NCBI GenBank assembly: GCA_017849315.1
Contig: JAFIHQ010000165.1
Location: 1 to 8,845 of the forward strand
DNA: 8,845 nt
From: Treponema sp.
Lineage (GTDB): Bacteria > Spirochaetota > Spirochaetia > Treponematales > Rectinemataceae
Reading direction: 5' to 3'
Position 1 is the first letter of the stretch. Each line of letters opens with the position of its first letter. Positions 6,541 to 8,845 of this stretch are shown piece after piece. The notes under the pieces were generated by a model that was not told where the DNA came from, did not search any database, and saw only the letters and a list, made by a program, of their open reading frames with translations. The position numbers were made by a program, and so were the translations under genes.

Positions 6541-7767
6541 GTGAGCGAGCACACACAGTTCCAGAGTAGACTCCTAAAGAAAACCATCCCCGATTTGGCA
6601 CCTTTTTTTGGATATGTCATCGCCGACCTTATTTGGGGGAAGGCCTTAGGTTTTTTTGTCGGCGCGGCCTTGGGTGCTTTGGGATTCGTCTTTAGGCTCG
6701 GGAAAGAACATAAGTCAGCGTGGTTTCTTCTTGGCGACACTGTGATCTTCGCTCTACTCGGCGCGTTTGCAGTGTATATCCCGAACGGGCTTTTTTTGCG
6801 CCTGAAACCCGCCATTATCGAGGCGGTCTTTGCCTTGGGGCTTTCGATACCTGCCCTTGTTTCCGGACAGACCTTAACGCGATGGGTGACAAACTCTTTG
6901 GATGGCTATCCCCTCGATAAAAATACCATGGCCTCGCTCAGAAAAAGCCTAAGAGTTTTGACATCTATCCTCTGGGTTCACTTTGCACTAAGCATCTGGG
7001 CTGGCCTTGAGGCCACCGATGCTCTTTGGCGCTTTGTATCGGGAGGTCTACTCTATCTTCTTTTGGCAGCTGCCCTTGGAGTCCTTTGGCTTGTGAATCG
7101 AAAGAAATCGCGCCCGGCGTCCACGCGTTCATCCATTTCATCGGACCGTGAGCATGAGCAGGAAGTTCGATGGGCTTGTTTTGTGATGAGTGACCGTGGC
7201 GATATCTTCGCAGCCAAGATCGATCGCAGTGCAAGCGACAGTGACCTTTGGGACACCCCTTTGCGCGGCGTTGCAGGCTCGAGTGCCGAACTGGTGCGAC
7301 AGCTTAATTTGGGTTTGAGCCGGCTTGGTATCGATCCGGCAGCGGTTCGCGCCAGAACAGGTGAGCCCGTCATGGTCGAACCGCTCTTTCAGATCGAAAT
7401 CAAAGAAGGAGCCGAGGTGCGATGCTTGGCCATGAATCCAAAGAATTTCAATATCGAATCGCTTTTTGTCCCCACAGAAGCGGCGAGCAAACCAAAATCG
7501 CAAGACGAACCACAAAACGAACCGCAAAATTTGAGTCTTTCGGTCTATTTTGGAATAACCCTCGACCCGAAGGCTTTCCCCAGGGGGCTCGATCCTACCG
7601 AGCGTCGTTTTATGAGCACAAGAGAGCTAAAGGCACTCAAAGAGTCGGAGAAACTCTCGCCTCGTTTTGCGCGGGAGCTCGAAATCCTGTTAAACCCACC
7701 CAAGAATCAAGGCTTTACCTCCGACGAGGCGTCGTCTATAGTTGAGGAAGACCATGCGCTTCTTTAA
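6541..7767 (+). CDS. Multi-pass membrane protein with YciB/septation-protein-A-like N-terminal half and cytoplasmic C-terminal domain
   Basis: A 408-aa protein of unknown function. Residues about 17-186 hold five or six hydrophobic segments: roughly 20-52 (one or two), 62-82, 90-108, 137-157 and 165-186. The pattern IADLIWG, then a basic loop, then LRLKPAIIEAVFAL, a polar stretch and WVHFAL resembles the inner-membrane YciB (intracellular septation protein A)/VC0807-type family; this is pattern memory, not an alignment. After a basic, Ser-rich linker (187-205) comes a soluble region of about 200 residues (VRWACFVMSDRGDIFAAKID, then SDLWDTPLRG, ending MSTRELKALKESEKLSP). Its layout faintly recalls a Nudix fold, but the catalytic REXXEE box is absent. 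GTG 6541 is the only start before the upstream in-frame stop (TGA 6514-6516), yet it lacks a clear Shine-Dalgarno. It overlaps the next gene by 14 nt, so the pair is probably translationally coupled. Confidence 0.75.
   Translation: MSEHTQFQSRLLKKTIPDLAPFFGYVIADLIWGKALGFFVGAALGALGFVFRLGKEHKSAWFLLGDTVIFALLGAFAVYIPNGLFLRLKPAIIEAVFALGLSIPALVSGQTLTRWVTNSLDGYPLDKNTMASLRKSLRVLTSILWVHFALSIWAGLEATDALWRFVSGGLLYLLLAAALGVLWLVNRKKSRPASTRSSISSDREHEQEVRWACFVMSDRGDIFAAKIDRSASDSDLWDTPLRGVAGSSAELVRQLNLGLSRLGIDPAAVRARTGEPVMVEPLFQIEIKEGAEVRCLAMNPKNFNIESLFVPTEAASKPKSQDEPQNEPQNLSLSVYFGITLDPKAFPRGLDPTERRFMSTRELKALKESEKLSPRFARELEILLNPPKNQGFTSDEASSIVEEDHALL
7745..7749 (+). promoter_or_regulatory. Ribosome-binding site of the P-loop/Asp23 gene
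   Basis: GAGGA lies five bases (AGACC) before ATG 7754, inside the end of the upstream gene. It supports ATG 7754 over the TTG at 7742, which would place this motif inside the coding region. Confidence 0.65.
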
Positions 7768-8644
7768 ATCGATTCTGTGGATGCTCCGTGGAGTGAGAGT
7801 CTACGCCCTTGTGGGTCCATCTGGCACCGGCAAGAGTTTCCGAGCCAAACTTGTCGCTCAAAAATACGGGATCGAGCTCATCATAGACGATGGGCTTCTT
7901 ATCCGCGGCGACCAGCTCATTGCAGGCAAGTCTGCCAAAAAGGAAGCGACCTATCTTGGCGCGGTCAAGGCTGCCCTTTTCCACGATAAGATGCATCGGG
8001 ACGAAGTGGCCAGAGCCCTTCAAAAGGAGAAGTTTCGCAAAATCCTCATAATCGGTACGTCCGAAAAGATGGTGTCGCGCATTTGCGAGCGCCTGCAGCT
8101 TCCCCAGCCCTACAAAGTGATAAAAATCGAAGATATCGCCACAAAAGAGGAGATTGAAAAAGCCCTGCAGTCAAGACAGGTGGAGGGTAAGCACGTAATC
8201 CCAATACCAGCTTTGGAAATCCGGCGCAATTATCCTTCGATATTTTACGACAGTGTAAGGGTTTTCCTAAAAAAGAGTTTTGGATCAGGAGCTTCTCTGC
8301 CAAGAATCTACGAAAAGTCGGTTGTCCGGCCCGAGTATGCAAAGCGTGGCAGGGTCTCGATTTCGGAGGCGGCGCTCTCCCAGATGGTGGTGCACTGTGT
8401 GGACGAGTACGACCCCTCCTTACGCGTAAAGCGGCTTGCCATCCGCGACGACAGTCAAGGCTATCGCATTACGGTAGTACTCGAAGTGCCTTACGGCACG
8501 CGGCTTGCGTCCAACGCGCACCAGCTGCAGGAGTACATTGTGGATAATATTGAACGCTTTACTGGAATCCTCATTGCAGAAGTGAATATCGTCATCGACA
8601 GGTTTACAAAAAGCGTCAAAAAAGGCGCCATGGCACAGAAGTAG
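7754..8644 (+). CDS. P-loop NTPase fused to an Asp23/Gls24-like C-terminal domain
   Basis: A 296-aa cytoplasmic protein of unknown role. The Walker A motif GPSGTGKS is at residues 21-28 after a strand (VRVYALV). A Walker B-like LIIDDG follows early, at 42-47, and a strand with a polar tip, ILIIGTSE, is at 97-104. This N-terminal part (to about 175, including GKHVIPIPALEI) resembles small P-loop proteins of Firmicutes and spirochaetes. Residues about 198-285 (GRVSISEAALSQMVVHCVDE, then ITVVLEVPYGT and LQEYIVDNIERFTGILIAEVNIVID) match the layout of Asp23/Gls24 (DUF322) domains, otherwise usually stand-alone proteins linked to cell-envelope stress. The C terminus is basic. It overlaps the membrane-protein gene by 14 nt, which suggests the two act together, perhaps with this ATPase bound at the membrane. 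No terminator is visible after the stop. Confidence 0.8.
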   Translation: MRFFKSILWMLRGVRVYALVGPSGTGKSFRAKLVAQKYGIELIIDDGLLIRGDQLIAGKSAKKEATYLGAVKAALFHDKMHRDEVARALQKEKFRKILIIGTSEKMVSRICERLQLPQPYKVIKIEDIATKEEIEKALQSRQVEGKHVIPIPALEIRRNYPSIFYDSVRVFLKKSFGSGASLPRIYEKSVVRPEYAKRGRVSISEAALSQMVVHCVDEYDPSLRVKRLAIRDDSQGYRITVVLEVPYGTRLASNAHQLQEYIVDNIERFTGILIAEVNIVIDRFTKSVKKGAMAQK

Positions 8645-8669
8645 GCCAATTCTGTCCATAAACAACGTA

Positions 8670-8698
8670 TTGACGAGCCTTGGCGAACCGTATAGTAT
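8670..8698 (+). promoter_or_regulatory. Sigma70-like promoter of the small ribosomal protein gene
   Basis: TTGACG (8670-8675, 5/6 match) is followed by overlapping -10 candidates: TATAGT at 8691-8696 (15-nt spacing, 5/6) and TAGTAT at 8693-8698 (17-nt spacing, 4/6). It lies in the 115-nt gap before the small gene and predicts a leader of about 55 nt. Confidence 0.55.
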
Positions 8699-8746
8699 TG
8701 CCCTTGGTGCGCGGTGAAGTTGTCTCATTTCGCATCAATTGTAGAG

Positions 8747-8752
8747 AAGGAG
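8747..8752 (+). promoter_or_regulatory. Strong ribosome-binding site of the small ribosomal protein gene
   Basis: AAGGAG lies seven bases before GTG 8760. It supports a real, well-translated gene at a GTG start despite the very short reading frame. Confidence 0.75.
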
Positions 8753-8759
8753 AACTGTC

Positions 8760-8845
8760 GTGCCCTGTGGGAGAAAGCGAAAGCTCAAGAAGATAGCGAC
8801 ACATAAGAGAAAGAAGAAGAGAAGACTGAACCGTCACAAGACAAG
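8760..8845 (+). CDS. AURKAIP1/COX24-domain small ribosomal protein (bS22-like), 3' end beyond window
   Basis: A very short Lys/Arg-rich protein; the first 28 codons are visible and the frame is open at the window edge. The visible protein starts MPCGRKRKLKKIATHKRKK and continues with a further run of Lys/Arg ending LNRHK. This matches the tiny proteins of Bacteroidetes and spirochaetes annotated as AURKAIP1/COX24-domain proteins, which share a start of the type MPSGKKRKR and the pattern ATHKRKK...RHKK and are about 30 residues long. Relatives (mycobacterial bS22 and mitochondrial AURKAIP1/mS38) bind rRNA in the small ribosomal subunit, so a structural role in the 30S subunit is inferred. The family length implies that only a few residues are missing. 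The start is fixed by AAGGAG 7 nt upstream, and the gene has its own promoter. Genes this short are often missed in annotation. Confidence 0.82.
   Translation, partial: MPCGRKRKLKKIATHKRKKKRRLNRHKT

Noticed and set aside
6299..6601. 100-codon minus-strand frame (or a 70-aa version from ATG 6511) directly upstream of the mutase
   Set aside because: Both ATGs lack a suitable Shine-Dalgarno. The good mutase promoter and the plus-strand terminator both lie inside the frame, and the product is a low-complexity Ala/Gln/Pro sequence with no recognisable motif.

Overview
The window most likely comes from a spirochaete, probably a Treponema-like member of the Spirochaetota with roughly balanced GC. 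This is inferred from gene content: a single-repeat PUR-domain nucleic-acid-binding protein (the family of Borrelia BpuR), a tiny Lys/Arg-rich AURKAIP1/COX24-type ribosomal protein, a very long phosphosugar mutase, and a P-loop protein fused to an Asp23/Gls24-like domain. No rRNA, tRNA, CRISPR array, IS element or phage gene was seen. It reads as ordinary, compact chromosomal DNA.

Layout. (1) Positions 1-3286, plus strand, form one tight presumed operon: the 3' part of a two-domain GH3 beta-N-acetylhexosaminidase (NagZ-like, cut by the window edge), a GNAT acetyltransferase 8 nt downstream, and ribonuclease HII (rnhB), whose start overlaps the GNAT stop. (2) Positions 3384-6277, minus strand, hold a 700-aa phosphoglucomutase/phosphomannomutase-type enzyme, followed 77 nt downstream by a PUR-domain protein with a long Arg/Ser/Asp-rich tail. 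The mutase has a good sigma70-like promoter (TTGAAA, 18 nt, TATAAT) in the divergent gap. (3) Positions 6278-6540 are the divergent gap. It also holds a well-formed intrinsic terminator reading on the plus strand although no plus-strand gene lies before it, which suggests a leader attenuator or a small RNA. (4) Positions 6541-8644, plus strand, hold two overlapping genes: a membrane protein (YciB-like N-terminal half, cytoplasmic C-terminal half of uncertain fold) and a P-loop NTPase with a C-terminal Asp23/Gls24-like domain. (5) Positions 8760-8845 hold the start of a small ribosomal protein gene with its own promoter and a strong ribosome-binding site. It runs off the window.

The most promising material for new biology is the two-gene membrane protein/P-loop-Asp23 module with the terminator upstream of it, and the PUR protein whose disordered RS/RG-like tail resembles those of eukaryotic RNA-binding proteins. 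The rest is housekeeping: cell-wall sugar recycling, RNA primer removal and sugar-phosphate metabolism.
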